From Acidimicrobiales bacterium (GTDB lineage: Bacteria > Actinomycetota > Acidimicrobiia > Acidimicrobiales > AC-14), in assembly GCA_025463925.1 (NCBI GenBank), contig JAODBK010000080.1, forward strand, positions 44,388 to 108,387: a DNA stretch of 64,000 nucleotides, given 5' to 3'. A model generated the notes under the pieces. It saw only the letters and a list, made by a program, of their open reading frames with translations. It was not told where the DNA came from and made no database searches. A program made the position numbers and the translations under genes. Below are positions 15,831-24,449 of the stretch, piece after piece. Position 1 is the stretch's first letter. Every line of letters starts with the position of its first letter.

Positions 15831-18620
15831 GTGAAACAGCCAGTCCGCGCGCGTCTCTTGTTGCTGCCAGCAGCAATGCTCGTGGTCGCGGGCCTGGGCC
15901 TTACATTGCAGGGCCGCGCCCAAGCTGCCGAAAACCCAGTGTTCGGATGGTGGTACCAGGCGAATCAGTTCCCGATTGGCCCGGTGTCGTCAGCGACTCG
16001 GCCGCCTGGCGCCCGTTCCAATGGCCTCTACTTGTCGGCGGGACCGTCAGGCGCAGTGACGGAGGCCGCTGTGCGTTTCACCTCAGGAAGCGCGGGAACA
16101 GGCACACTAAGGCTTCGATCGCTCAACAACGGGTTCGGAGCGGCGACCCCGGTCATCGCATGTCCCTCGAGCGGCGGCTGGGTGCCAGCCCAAGGCGGTG
16201 AGTGGTCGAAGCGAGCCGTGGCCGATTGCGCAAGCGTCGGTGGGGGCGTGCGTGGCACGGCAAGTGCTGATGGCAGCACGATGTCATGGTCGGTCGGACA
16301 TGCCTTCGAACGGACAGCAGGCGTGTTCAACATGGTGCTGATACCCCAGGGGCCAGCACCTTACGGTGTCCCCGTACAGGCTCCCGCCCGGGACGCCTTG
16401 TCCTTGGCAGCACCTCGAAACTTGGGGCTACCGACGCCCGAGACGCGTACAGTGCCGGCCCGCCAAGGCCAGGGGGCGGCAGCCGCGTCGTCGGTCGCAC
16501 CTTCGTCGCACGGTGACGCTGCGTCAGCACCGAGCGATCCCTCCCACGCCGGAGCCGCGCCAGCGGTGACGCCGCTCTCCAATCCCGATGCGACCGGCGG
16601 TCAGCCCGCACGGCGAAGGAGTCCCGCCGATTTCTTCCTGATCACTGTCGCCGTCTTGATCGTCGGTGCCGTGCTCGCCTGTATCGGCGGCTTCCGTAAG
16701 CCGGGCGGCCGCTCTGACGAGGGGGAAACGTCGCGAGGCGCGACGCGCCGGCGAACGGCAGTCACGCCGCCTCTTCTCAGCGACTTCAGGACGCGGGCAC
16801 GGCCGCGGATGGACGAGTGGGCTGAAACGCTGCGAACCGAGCGCCGGCTGCTTCGCCTCCTGCGACCCTACCGATCAGCCGTCGGCGTCGGTTTCGGCGT
16901 CAGCGTGGCAATCACATGCGTCGGGCTGGCGCAGCCGTGGCCGACCAAGATTCTCGTCGACAACGTCCTCGGTAAACAGCATCTCGGCAGCCTGTCGCCC
17001 ACGGCCGCCCTCGTCCTCGCCGTTGTGATGACGATGACACTGTTCATCCTCTCAGGCAGCCTCGGCATCCTCCAGACCCGAGTGCTGTTCGGCCTCGGCC
17101 AGCGGCTCATTCAGGACCTGCGCGCTCAGTTGTTCGGGCACCTCACAGGCCTGTCATTGCGTTATCACGATGCGAACAGCACTGGTGATGCGATCTACCG
17201 CGTGACGTCCGATACCGGTGCGGTTCAGGTTGTTCTCTTGAACGGGCTCGTACCTCTCGCATCCACGCTCATCACGCTCATCGGCACTTTGATCGTGATG
17301 AGTCGCCTCGACCCTGAACTGACCGTCCTGGCACTTCTGAGCACGCCAGCGGCGGCCGTTATCACGTCGAAGTATGAGAAACGGATCCGCGACACATCGA
17401 TGGCTGTGCACGAGCGCGAATCGGAGGTGTATGCACAGGCCGAGCAAACATTGGGGAGCATCCGCACCGTGCAGGCGTTCGGCCGAGAGGCCCACGAGCT
17501 GGAGCGGTTCTCGAGTCGCGCTGGCGCCAGTCGCACGGCGATGCTGCGACTTGTCACGGAGCAGACTGTGTACGGCCTCCTTGTCGACTTCGTACTTGCC
17601 CTTGGACTGGGTCTGGTCACGTGGGTCGCGGCGCAGCGGGCGCTCTCCGGAGAGCTAACCGCAGGAGAGGTCCTCGTCTTGCTCGCATACGCGGGGACGC
17701 TCTATGGGCCGATCTCGGGCCTCACATCGATCTTGAGCTCGCTCGCTTCTGCGGCGGCAGGTGCCCAGCGAGTGTTCGAGGTGCTCGACCAACCACAACC
17801 TGCTGTAGATCCGCACGCCGTCGCACCGGCGGCGCGCGCGATCGGGCATGTGCGATTCGAGGGCGTGACATTCGGCTATGACCCGGAGCACCACGTGGTG
17901 CACAACGTCGATCTCGACGCATCGCCTGCAGAGATGATTGCGTTGGTCGGACCCACTGGAGCGGGCAAGTCCACGCTGATGAGTCTCTTGCTCCGTCTGT
18001 ACGACTGTGACACCGGCCGGATCACCCTCGACGGCTACGACATCCGCGAGCTCCCGTTGCACTGGTTGCGGGAGCAGATTGCCTACGTTCCGCAGGATCC
18101 AGCGCTCTTCCCAGCCAGCGTCAGGGAGAACATCCGGTACGGAAGACTCGACGCAACAGACGAAGATGTCGAAGAGGCGGCGCGGCAGGCCAACGTGCTC
18201 GACGAGCTCATGGACGATCCTCGCGGGCTCGACGCTCCTCTGGGCGACCGAGGAGTCACCCTGTCGGGAGGACAACGTCAGCGCGTCGCAATCGCTCGGG
18301 CTTTCCTCAAGAACGCCCCCGTAGTAGTGCTCGACGAACCGACGTCGGCACTCGACGCGGCCACCGAGGCCGCCGTCATGGACGCGATCGGACGGCTGCT
18401 TGTCGACCGGACCGGCATTGTGATCGCCCACCGGCTGGCCACCGTCCACCGTGCCAACCAAGTCGTCGTCCTTGATCATGGCGTTGTCGCTCAATGTGGG
18501 ACGCACGCCCAGCTCGTCGCGCGAAGTGGCCTGTACAAGCAGCTCCATCAAGCCCGGTTCGGCCGCCAGACTAAGGGCCGGCCGGTCGTCGTCAAGTTCC
18601 CGAAGGCCAAGGTCGGGTGA
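15831..18620 (+). CDS. ABC exporter (permease-ATPase) with N-terminal extracytoplasmic domain
   Basis: A 929-aa protein of unusual build. Residues 1-32 are a signal-peptide-like segment (LLLLPAAMLVVAGLGLTL, then AQA). Residues 33-190 form a Trp/Gly-rich, probably beta-sheet domain with paired Cys in PVIACPSS and VADCASV. After a Pro/Ala/Ser linker there is a membrane helix at about 267-287, and a normal type-I exporter half-transporter begins near 340. Walker A GPTGAGKST is at about 707, LSGGQRQR at about 811 and VVVLDEPTSALD at about 832. A protein starting only at the exporter core would be 590 aa. It is the only exporter in the glycan locus. Confidence 0.85.
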   Translation: MKQPVRARLLLLPAAMLVVAGLGLTLQGRAQAAENPVFGWWYQANQFPIGPVSSATRPPGARSNGLYLSAGPSGAVTEAAVRFTSGSAGTGTLRLRSLNNGFGAATPVIACPSSGGWVPAQGGEWSKRAVADCASVGGGVRGTASADGSTMSWSVGHAFERTAGVFNMVLIPQGPAPYGVPVQAPARDALSLAAPRNLGLPTPETRTVPARQGQGAAAASSVAPSSHGDAASAPSDPSHAGAAPAVTPLSNPDATGGQPARRRSPADFFLITVAVLIVGAVLACIGGFRKPGGRSDEGETSRGATRRRTAVTPPLLSDFRTRARPRMDEWAETLRTERRLLRLLRPYRSAVGVGFGVSVAITCVGLAQPWPTKILVDNVLGKQHLGSLSPTAALVLAVVMTMTLFILSGSLGILQTRVLFGLGQRLIQDLRAQLFGHLTGLSLRYHDANSTGDAIYRVTSDTGAVQVVLLNGLVPLASTLITLIGTLIVMSRLDPELTVLALLSTPAAAVITSKYEKRIRDTSMAVHERESEVYAQAEQTLGSIRTVQAFGREAHELERFSSRAGASRTAMLRLVTEQTVYGLLVDFVLALGLGLVTWVAAQRALSGELTAGEVLVLLAYAGTLYGPISGLTSILSSLASAAAGAQRVFEVLDQPQPAVDPHAVAPAARAIGHVRFEGVTFGYDPEHHVVHNVDLDASPAEMIALVGPTGAGKSTLMSLLLRLYDCDTGRITLDGYDIRELPLHWLREQIAYVPQDPALFPASVRENIRYGRLDATDEDVEEAARQANVLDELMDDPRGLDAPLGDRGVTLSGGQRQRVAIARAFLKNAPVVVLDEPTSALDAATEAAVMDAIGRLLVDRTGIVIAHRLATVHRANQVVVLDHGVVAQCGTHAQLVARSGLYKQLHQARFGRQTKGRPVVVKFPKAKVG

Positions 18621-18703
18621 CGCCGGACGTCGAAGTCATATCGCCGCGCATGGCCAGGACGCCGGCCTCGATCGACAGAAGACCTCACCTGGGCTGGGCA
18701 TGA
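18617..18703 (+). CDS. 28-codon coupling ORF between exporter and GT2
   Basis: GTG at 18617 overlaps the exporter stop by 4 bases and its TGA (18701-18703) overlaps the ATG of the next glycosyltransferase as ATGA. Encodes MTPDVEVISPRMARTPASID and eight more residues. The exact double overlap, the same device used throughout this locus, suggests it is translated, perhaps only to carry ribosomes to the GT2 gene. It could equally be the remnant of a frameshifted start of that gene. Confidence 0.4.
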   Translation: MTPDVEVISPRMARTPASIDRRPHLGWA

Positions 18704-19392
18704 TCACGGTTTTGACCGCAACCCTCGGCAGTCGGCCGACCATGCTCCTCGAGGCGATCGAGTCGGTCCGTTCGCAGACCTTCGCCGATTGGGAGCACAT
18801 GATCGTCGACGACGGCTCGTTCTCGGTGCAAGCAATCGAGGGAGCGCGTGTGTTCCAGGTCACTCATCGGGGCCCGGGTCCAGCGCGAAACGTAGGTTTG
18901 GCAGAGGCTCGCGGAGAAGCGGTAGCGCTTCTCGACGATGACGACCTTTGGCACCCGCATCATCTCGAGACCGTTTGGGCCGTGATGCAAGACACTGGCG
19001 CCGACGTCGTCTATGCGGACTGTCACGAGGCTGGTCGCCGAGATGGCTACGCCATCGACGTGCGCGACTTCGATGGCGACCTCCTTCAACGCGAGAACTT
19101 CATCTGCGTCCCGGCGACACTCGTTCGGACGTCGGCGCTCCGAAGCGCCGGTGGATTTCCGGCAGGCGAACTCGAGGACTGGGCGCTCTGGAAGCGAATG
19201 CATGCGATGGGTACGCGTTTCGTACACGTCCCCGCAATAACTGTCACGTACCGGTTTCACGAGGACAACCTCACCTATGGCGGAATCGATCCGACGCGCA
19301 CGGCAGCCGCCAAGCGACTGCTCGAGGATGCTGAAGCCGGAAAAATCTCCTGGGAGCAATACTCGGACGGCGTCGTTGAGGTGTGGTCATGA
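18700..19392 (+). CDS. GT2 family glycosyltransferase
   Basis: GT-A fold transferase, 230 aa. It starts [20 protein letters not shown], has [20 protein letters not shown] and the metal motif [10 protein letters not shown], followed by [12 protein letters not shown], the acceptor-side signature of GT2. No membrane segment, so a soluble enzyme acting at the cytoplasmic face. ATG 18700 is chosen because it overlaps the preceding short frame's stop and matches the family start. Its own stop overlaps the ATG of the acyltransferase (ATGA). Donor and acceptor unknown. Confidence 0.85.
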   Translation: MITVLTATLGSRPTMLLEAIESVRSQTFADWEHMIVDDGSFSVQAIEGARVFQVTHRGPGPARNVGLAEARGEAVALLDDDDLWHPHHLETVWAVMQDTGADVVYADCHEAGRRDGYAIDVRDFDGDLLQRENFICVPATLVRTSALRSAGGFPAGELEDWALWKRMHAMGTRFVHVPAITVTYRFHEDNLTYGGIDPTRTAAAKRLLEDAEAGKISWEQYSDGVVEVWS

Positions 19393-19916
19393 CGCCTGCA
19401 AATGTGCGGATCGGTGACGAAACCATTGTGATTGGCAACGGAAGCTGGGGCCGATTTCGGAGCATCGTCGATGACGCGGTCGTGCTTGGCAACCACTCGA
19501 CGATGGAGGAGGTTCACTTCGCGATCGGAAGGAACGGTCGGCTGCGAATCGGCGACTACTGCTATTTCACACACGCCATCCTGCTCTGCGACTTCGACGT
19601 GCGCATCGGCAGCTACGTGATCATGGGCTTCAACGCAGTCATTGCCGACAGCGACTTCCACCCCATTGAACCAGCCCTTCGAGTGCTCGATGCTCTCGCG
19701 TGTTCGCCGCTGGCGGGCGATCGGGCGCGGCCCCCGATCGAACAGTTACCAGTGGTGATCGAAGACGACGTTTGGATCGGTCCGAACGCGACGATCCTCA
19801 AGGGTGTTCAAGTCGGAGCTGGAGCCATCGTCGAGGCCGGAGCTGTCGTCACGACGGACGTCCCAAGTCGCGTGCGAGTGCAGGGCAACCCGGCGCGGAT
19901 TGTCGGGGTGGTCTGA
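19389..19916 (+). CDS. Hexapeptide-repeat acyltransferase (LbH, maltose/galactoside O-acetyltransferase type)
   Basis: A 175-aa left-handed beta-helix protein with repeats such as [19 protein letters not shown] and [11 protein letters not shown]. The likely catalytic His is in [10 protein letters not shown], and the C-terminal coil [16 protein letters not shown]...GNPARIV is typical of sugar O-acetyltransferases. Probably a trimer using acetyl-CoA. ATG 19389 overlaps the GT2 stop (ATGA), and its stop overlaps the next LbH gene. Likely decorates the glycan made here. Confidence 0.86.
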   Translation: MTPANVRIGDETIVIGNGSWGRFRSIVDDAVVLGNHSTMEEVHFAIGRNGRLRIGDYCYFTHAILLCDFDVRIGSYVIMGFNAVIADSDFHPIEPALRVLDALACSPLAGDRARPPIEQLPVVIEDDVWIGPNATILKGVQVGAGAIVEAGAVVTTDVPSRVRVQGNPARIVGVV

Positions 19917-20518
19917 TGCCGGACAGATCGATGCCGTGGGATTGGTATGGCGGCGAAGTTCCGGAGAATGTCGTGCTCGGCCGAGGCGCCTTCCTCGAAA
20001 CCACCTACAGCTTCTTTCTTCACCGCAGCACCAGGTCGGATGCCATCGAGATCGGATCCGGTGCGTCGGTGTACAAGGGCTGCATGTTCGACACCGGCCC
20101 GGATGCGCGCATCAGGATCGGCCACCTCGCGCTGTTGAACGGCGTCTGGTTGATCGCCGACGACGGGATAGAGATCGGCGACAACGCTCTCGTCTCGTGG
20201 AACGTCGTGATCATGGATACCCTTCGGTTCGCGGCGGACCCAGTGGCGCGGCACCGTGAGCTTGGTCAGATTGCCACTCGTCGGCCACGCCGCCCAGCGT
20301 CAATGGTGGAGCCGTCTCGCGTGGTCATCGAGGACAACGTCTGGATCGGCTTCGACTGCTGTGTCCTGCCTGGCGTTCGCATCGGCGAGGGAAGCGTCGT
20401 TGGCGCCCGGTCTGTCGTCGTGGAAGACATCCCTCCGTACACGATCGCGGCTGGCAACCCGGCACGAGCTGTCCGAGGACTCGAGAGAACGGAACGTGGT
20501 CCAAATGTCACCGCGTAG
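19916..20518 (+). CDS. Hexapeptide-repeat acyltransferase, His-less paralogue
   Basis: A 200-aa left-handed beta-helix protein with IEIGSGASVYKG, IRIGHLALLNGV, IEIGDNALVSW and IEDNVWIGFDCCVLPGVRIG, ending AAGNPARAVRG. It aligns with the preceding acyltransferase, but where that has DSDFHPIEP this one has MDTLRFAADP, so the canonical catalytic His is absent; the nearest His is in VARHREL. It may be inactive, form mixed trimers, or use another acid/base. The ATG at 19916 shares one base with the upstream TGA. Confidence 0.82.
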   Translation: MPDRSMPWDWYGGEVPENVVLGRGAFLETTYSFFLHRSTRSDAIEIGSGASVYKGCMFDTGPDARIRIGHLALLNGVWLIADDGIEIGDNALVSWNVVIMDTLRFAADPVARHRELGQIATRRPRRPASMVEPSRVVIEDNVWIGFDCCVLPGVRIGEGSVVGARSVVVEDIPPYTIAAGNPARAVRGLERTERGPNVTA

Positions 20519-21677
20519 TCGAGGGAAACTCGTCGTATTCGGGTTGATGTTCTGGTATCCCCTCGCTGGTGTGACCTGGCAATTCATCCACTTCATCGTC
20601 GGACTCAGGCGGCTGGGGTGGGACGTCTACTACGTTGAGGACTCGGAGCGTTGGGGCGTCTACGACCCTCGCACGAACTCGATGACAGCCGACGCCAGCG
20701 GCAACATCGCTCGAGTGGTTCCGCTCCTGGAACGTCATGGCCTCGGTAGCCGGTGGGCTTTTCACGGAAAGTACCTTGGCGGCTCGTCCTACGGTCTCGC
20801 GCCGACGGAACTCAGGAAGCTCTACGCCGAGGCGACGGCCATGCTGAACGTGACCGGCGGTCAAGAGCTTCGAGAGGAGCACTTGGCCTGTCCGTTGAGA
20901 ATCTATGTCGAAACGGATCCCGTTGCGTCACAAGTCGCCCTCGTCACCGGGAGCGAGAGGGCCCGGGCGGCGTTGGCGAACCATCATTTCTACTTTTCCT
21001 TCGGGGAGAACTTCGGCGCGCCGGACTGCCACGTCCCGATCGTCGACATCGAGTGGAAACCCACTCGCCAGCCCGTGTTGCTCGATATGTGGGCGGATGA
21101 GTCGTCTTCGCCCGCGAACCGCTACACGACGATCGCGACGTGGAGTAACGACGGCAAGGATGTCGTCCTCGACGGAGAGACGTACTACTGGAGCAAGGAC
21201 CGGGAGTTTCTCAAGCTCATGGACCTACCGCGTCGTTGTCGAGCAACAATCGAGCTCGCGGTGGGTGTGGACGACGCGACTCACCAGGCGCTCACCGAGC
21301 ACGGCTGGCAGCTCACCTCGTCGATCGAGGTCTCGCGCGATCTGGAGTCGTATCGACGGTACATCCAGGCGTCTCGGGGAGAATTCACGGTTGCGAAAGA
21401 CCAGAACATACGTCTGCGGAGCGGGTGGTTCAGCGACCGAAGCGCTTGCTATCTCGCGGCCGGCCGCCCGGTGGTCACCCAGGAGACAGGGTTCAGTAAC
21501 GTGCTGCCGACGGGAGCCGGACTCTATTCGTTCGAGACAGTCGAGGATGCGGCCGCTGCAATCGAAGCGATTGAGGCCGATTACGACGCCAATCGAAATG
21601 CGGCACGCGAGATCGCGCGCGAGTACTTCGCGGCGGATCGTGTGCTCGGCTCACTCCTGGAGCGCAGCGGCCTGTGA
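20505..21677 (+). CDS. Putative GT-B-like glycosyltransferase, paralogue 1 of 3
   Basis: A 390-aa soluble protein sharing one architecture with 23316-24449 and 24446-25645. Shared blocks: an N-terminal strand plus YPLAGVTWQFIHF...GLRRLGWDVYYVED; a mid LNVTGG...VETD...Q block; TTIATW and KDREF; and the C-terminal SRGEFTVAK, SDRSACYLAAGRPVV and LPTGAGLYSFET. The last part resembles the nucleotide-sugar half of group-1 glycosyltransferases. I cannot name a family, so glycosyltransferase is an inference from that and from context. ATG 20505 overlaps the preceding gene by 14 bases. Confidence 0.65.
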   Translation: MSPRSRGKLVVFGLMFWYPLAGVTWQFIHFIVGLRRLGWDVYYVEDSERWGVYDPRTNSMTADASGNIARVVPLLERHGLGSRWAFHGKYLGGSSYGLAPTELRKLYAEATAMLNVTGGQELREEHLACPLRIYVETDPVASQVALVTGSERARAALANHHFYFSFGENFGAPDCHVPIVDIEWKPTRQPVLLDMWADESSSPANRYTTIATWSNDGKDVVLDGETYYWSKDREFLKLMDLPRRCRATIELAVGVDDATHQALTEHGWQLTSSIEVSRDLESYRRYIQASRGEFTVAKDQNIRLRSGWFSDRSACYLAAGRPVVTQETGFSNVLPTGAGLYSFETVEDAAAAIEAIEADYDANRNAAREIAREYFAADRVLGSLLERSGL

Positions 21678-22597
21678 GCACAACATTGCCGGACAAGATC
21701 GCCCGCGCCGCGATGCCCGTGAGCCGCGCCTACCTCCGCCACTTCCCCGTTCGTAGGGGCAAGTTGCTCGCCTGGCAGTATCTCGTCGAACCGTTCGTCG
21801 CGTGGCGCCGGAACGAGTACGTGACACAAACGGCGTTCGGCGCCACCATGTGCGGGCGAACTGACGAGCTTCTTCAGCAGTACGTCTACTTCTTCGGTGT
21901 CTGGGAGCCCCAGCTGACGGAGTGGATCATGGAACGGTTGAAGCCCGGACACGTCTTTGTCGACGTGGGCGCCAATGCCGGATACTTCACACTGCTCGGC
22001 TCACAGCTCGTCGGAGCAGGTGGACGCGTCGTCGCCGTCGAGGCGTCCCGTAGCGCCATGCGCGATCTACAGCGAAACCTGGCCCAAAATCCGACAGACA
22101 ATGTCCGTGTCGTCCATGCCGCGGTGGCCGATGGTCCGGGCCGCGTCCCTTTTTACCGGGGTCCTGCAGACAATAGGGGCTTGTCCGGAATGCTTCCTGG
22201 TCCTGAGCACGAGCTCGAGGGAGAGGTCGCCACCGACTCTCTTCCCCACCTCCTCACAGGCGACGAGCGTCGGCGGACGCGTCTGATCAAGATTGACATC
22301 GAAGGAGCTGAAGTCCTCGCTGTGCGCGGCATGAGGCCAATCCTCGAATCCGGTCACCCGGACCTCGAGGTGCTCGTCGAGGTCGACCCGGCACGCCTGA
22401 GGCATCAAGGTATGCGGGCCGAGGAGATTTTCGAGATTTTCGCAACTGCGGGCTTTACCCCGTACGCGATCGAGAACGACTACTCGGCCTCGGGTTACGT
22501 CAAGCATCAGTTCCGACGGCCGCGCCGACTGCGTGATGCGAAGCTCGTCGGGGAGACCGACGTCTTGTTCTCGCGCATTGATGCGGTGACGCTGTGA
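21674..22597 (+). CDS. FkbM family methyltransferase
   Basis: S-adenosylmethionine-dependent O-methyltransferase, 307 aa. SAM-binding motif I FVDVGANAGYFTLLGS at about residue 95, the acidic strand VVAVEASRSAMRDLQRN, and the FkbM-typical LIKIDIEGAEVLAVRGM near 205. FkbM enzymes commonly methylate sugar hydroxyls in glycolipids and capsules. The GTG at 21674 overlaps the upstream stop (GTGA) and its stop overlaps the ChbG-like GTG. The N-terminal 75 residues are basic and variable. Glycan methylation, perhaps chain capping, is the likely job. Confidence 0.88.
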   Translation: MSTTLPDKIARAAMPVSRAYLRHFPVRRGKLLAWQYLVEPFVAWRRNEYVTQTAFGATMCGRTDELLQQYVYFFGVWEPQLTEWIMERLKPGHVFVDVGANAGYFTLLGSQLVGAGGRVVAVEASRSAMRDLQRNLAQNPTDNVRVVHAAVADGPGRVPFYRGPADNRGLSGMLPGPEHELEGEVATDSLPHLLTGDERRRTRLIKIDIEGAEVLAVRGMRPILESGHPDLEVLVEVDPARLRHQGMRAEEIFEIFATAGFTPYAIENDYSASGYVKHQFRRPRRLRDAKLVGETDVLFSRIDAVTL

Positions 22598-23319
22598 CTG
22601 GGCGTGAATTGACGATGGCCGCGACCCGCTACGTAATCATCAATGCCGATGACTTCGGGCAAGCGCCAGGAATCAATCGTGGTATCGAGCAGGCACACGA
22701 GCGCGGTGTGGTGACGAGTGCGAGCCTGATGGTTCGCTGGCCGCACGCGATCGACGCGGCGCGCTATGCGCTCGATCATCCTGAGCTGAGCGTCGGTCTT
22801 CACGTCGACCTCGGCGAATGGTACGTGCGGGATGGCGAATGGAAGCCTCTCTACCTCGTCGTGGCCGATGACGACGAGCGCTCGTTGGACGCCGAGTTGA
22901 CGAAACAGATCACGGAGTTTGTTCGGCTCGTCGGACGAGCTCCTTCTCACATCGACTCGCACCAACACGTCCATCTCAAGGAACCGCTGCGCTCGATCGT
23001 GATTTCCACGGGATCGGAGCTGGGCGTTCCAGTGAGAATGTGCAACCCCACCGTCGTCTACGAAGGTGGCTTCTATGGTCAGCTCGCGGAGGGCGAACCA
23101 TTCCCGGACGGGATCAGCTTCAACAACCTCTATCGCATCCTCGACGAACTCGACGACGGTGTGACAGAGGTCGCGTGCCATCCCGGCGACGCGACGTGCG
23201 CAGGGCCCTACGCGGCGGAGCGATTTGACGAGCTTCAGGTGCTCTGCGACACCAGGCTCCCCGCCCTCCTCGAGGCAGCTGGCATCATGCGCTGCAACTT
23301 CAACACCCTGCCGACGTGA
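22594..23319 (+). CDS. ChbG/YdjC-family carbohydrate deacetylase
   Basis: Metal-dependent deacetylase, 241 aa. The metal-binding pair is in NADDFGQ (Asp19, Asp20), with SVGLHVDLGEW, HIDSHQHVH and the late EVACHPGDATC, all in the family order. Known members remove acetyl from N-acetylglucosamine units of oligosaccharides such as chitobiose. In this locus it could generate a free amino sugar in the growing glycan or in a lipid-linked intermediate. GTGA overlaps join it to both neighbours. A second in-frame ATG is at residue 8. Confidence 0.88.
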   Translation: MTGRELTMAATRYVIINADDFGQAPGINRGIEQAHERGVVTSASLMVRWPHAIDAARYALDHPELSVGLHVDLGEWYVRDGEWKPLYLVVADDDERSLDAELTKQITEFVRLVGRAPSHIDSHQHVHLKEPLRSIVISTGSELGVPVRMCNPTVVYEGGFYGQLAEGEPFPDGISFNNLYRILDELDDGVTEVACHPGDATCAGPYAAERFDELQVLCDTRLPALLEAAGIMRCNFNTLPT

Positions 23320-24449
23320 CCAGCGCGGTCGTCTGCGGACTCGCCGGTCACATGCCTCTCGCTGGGGTCGGCCTGCATTACCTCCAGTATTGCCTCGGGC
23401 TGCGAGATCTCGGCGTCGAGGTCTCGTACCTGGAGGACAACGGAGCGTGGCCGCTCGATCCGCGACCGGTTCCCGACGACGATCCGGGCGCCTATTCAGT
23501 TGCGTGGCTTCGCGAAATGTTTGGTGCGTTCGATGTTCCTTGGGCGTTTGTCGACCCGTCCGGCCGATATCACGGCGCCACCGCTCACGAGGTCCGTCGA
23601 CGTTGCGCACAAGCCGACCTTGTGCTCAACGTCAGCGGGAGCAACTGGATGGGGCGCGATCACCGCGCTGCGAAGGCGATTGCCTACGTCGACACCGACT
23701 CGGGCTTCACCCAGATCGTGTCAGCGACCGATCGCCGGTTTCGGGATGTGCTCGAGAGCTACGATCTCCTCTTCACTTTCGCTGAGGCCTTAGGCTCTTC
23801 CGACTCCCGACTGCCGGCCGACGGGCTCCCCTGGAAGACCACTCGGCAGCCGGTGTGGCTTCCGTTCTGGGAGGAAGTCAGGACTCCACCGGGCGACACG
23901 TACACGACCGTCATGAACTGGCACGCTTACGGCGTCGCCGAATGGAACGGCGAAAAGTGGGGGCAGAAGGACGCCGAGTTCCATCTGGTCCACGCACTGC
24001 CAAACGAGCTTGGCCTGGCCATGGAACTCGCCGTTGCCGGCGAGGTTCCCCAGTCGGAACTGGAAGCGAACGGATGGCGACTCTCCGATCCGTACGAGGT
24101 GACGCGGACGATCTGGCGATTCCGCGACTACATCGCTGCGAGCCGCGGGGAACTCACGGTCGCCAAACAAGCGTACGTCCGCTCGCGATGCGGCTGGTTC
24201 TCCGAGCGGAGTGCCAATTACCTCGCCGCCGGCCGCCCAGTCGTCGCTCAGGACACCGGTTGGAGCGCGTACCTGCCAACTGGTGCTGGTCTGTTCCCGT
24301 TCTCGAGCACCGAGGAAGCGGCCGATGCACTGAGAGCGATCGAAGCTGACGTCACTCGTCACTCGATCGCCGCTCGCGACGTGGCCCGCACCCATTTCGA
24401 CGCTTCCGTCGTGCTCGGGCGATTGCTTTCCGACGCTGGGGTTACGTGA
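23316..24449 (+). CDS. Putative GT-B-like glycosyltransferase, paralogue 2 of 3
   Basis: A 377-aa member of the three-gene family here. N-terminal MPLAGVGLHYLQY...GLRDLGVEVSYLED, mid LNVSGSNW...YVDTDSGFTQ, then FTFAEALG, TTRQPVWLPFW, TTVMNWHAYG, KDAEF and the C-terminal SRGELTVAK, SERSANYLAAGRPVV, LPTGAGLFPFSS. It differs enough from its neighbours to be an old duplication, presumably with different donor or linkage. GTGA overlaps connect both ends. Specific chemistry cannot be assigned. Confidence 0.65.
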   Translation: MTSAVVCGLAGHMPLAGVGLHYLQYCLGLRDLGVEVSYLEDNGAWPLDPRPVPDDDPGAYSVAWLREMFGAFDVPWAFVDPSGRYHGATAHEVRRRCAQADLVLNVSGSNWMGRDHRAAKAIAYVDTDSGFTQIVSATDRRFRDVLESYDLLFTFAEALGSSDSRLPADGLPWKTTRQPVWLPFWEEVRTPPGDTYTTVMNWHAYGVAEWNGEKWGQKDAEFHLVHALPNELGLAMELAVAGEVPQSELEANGWRLSDPYEVTRTIWRFRDYIAASRGELTVAKQAYVRSRCGWFSERSANYLAAGRPVVAQDTGWSAYLPTGAGLFPFSSTEEAADALRAIEADVTRHSIAARDVARTHFDASVVLGRLLSDAGVT

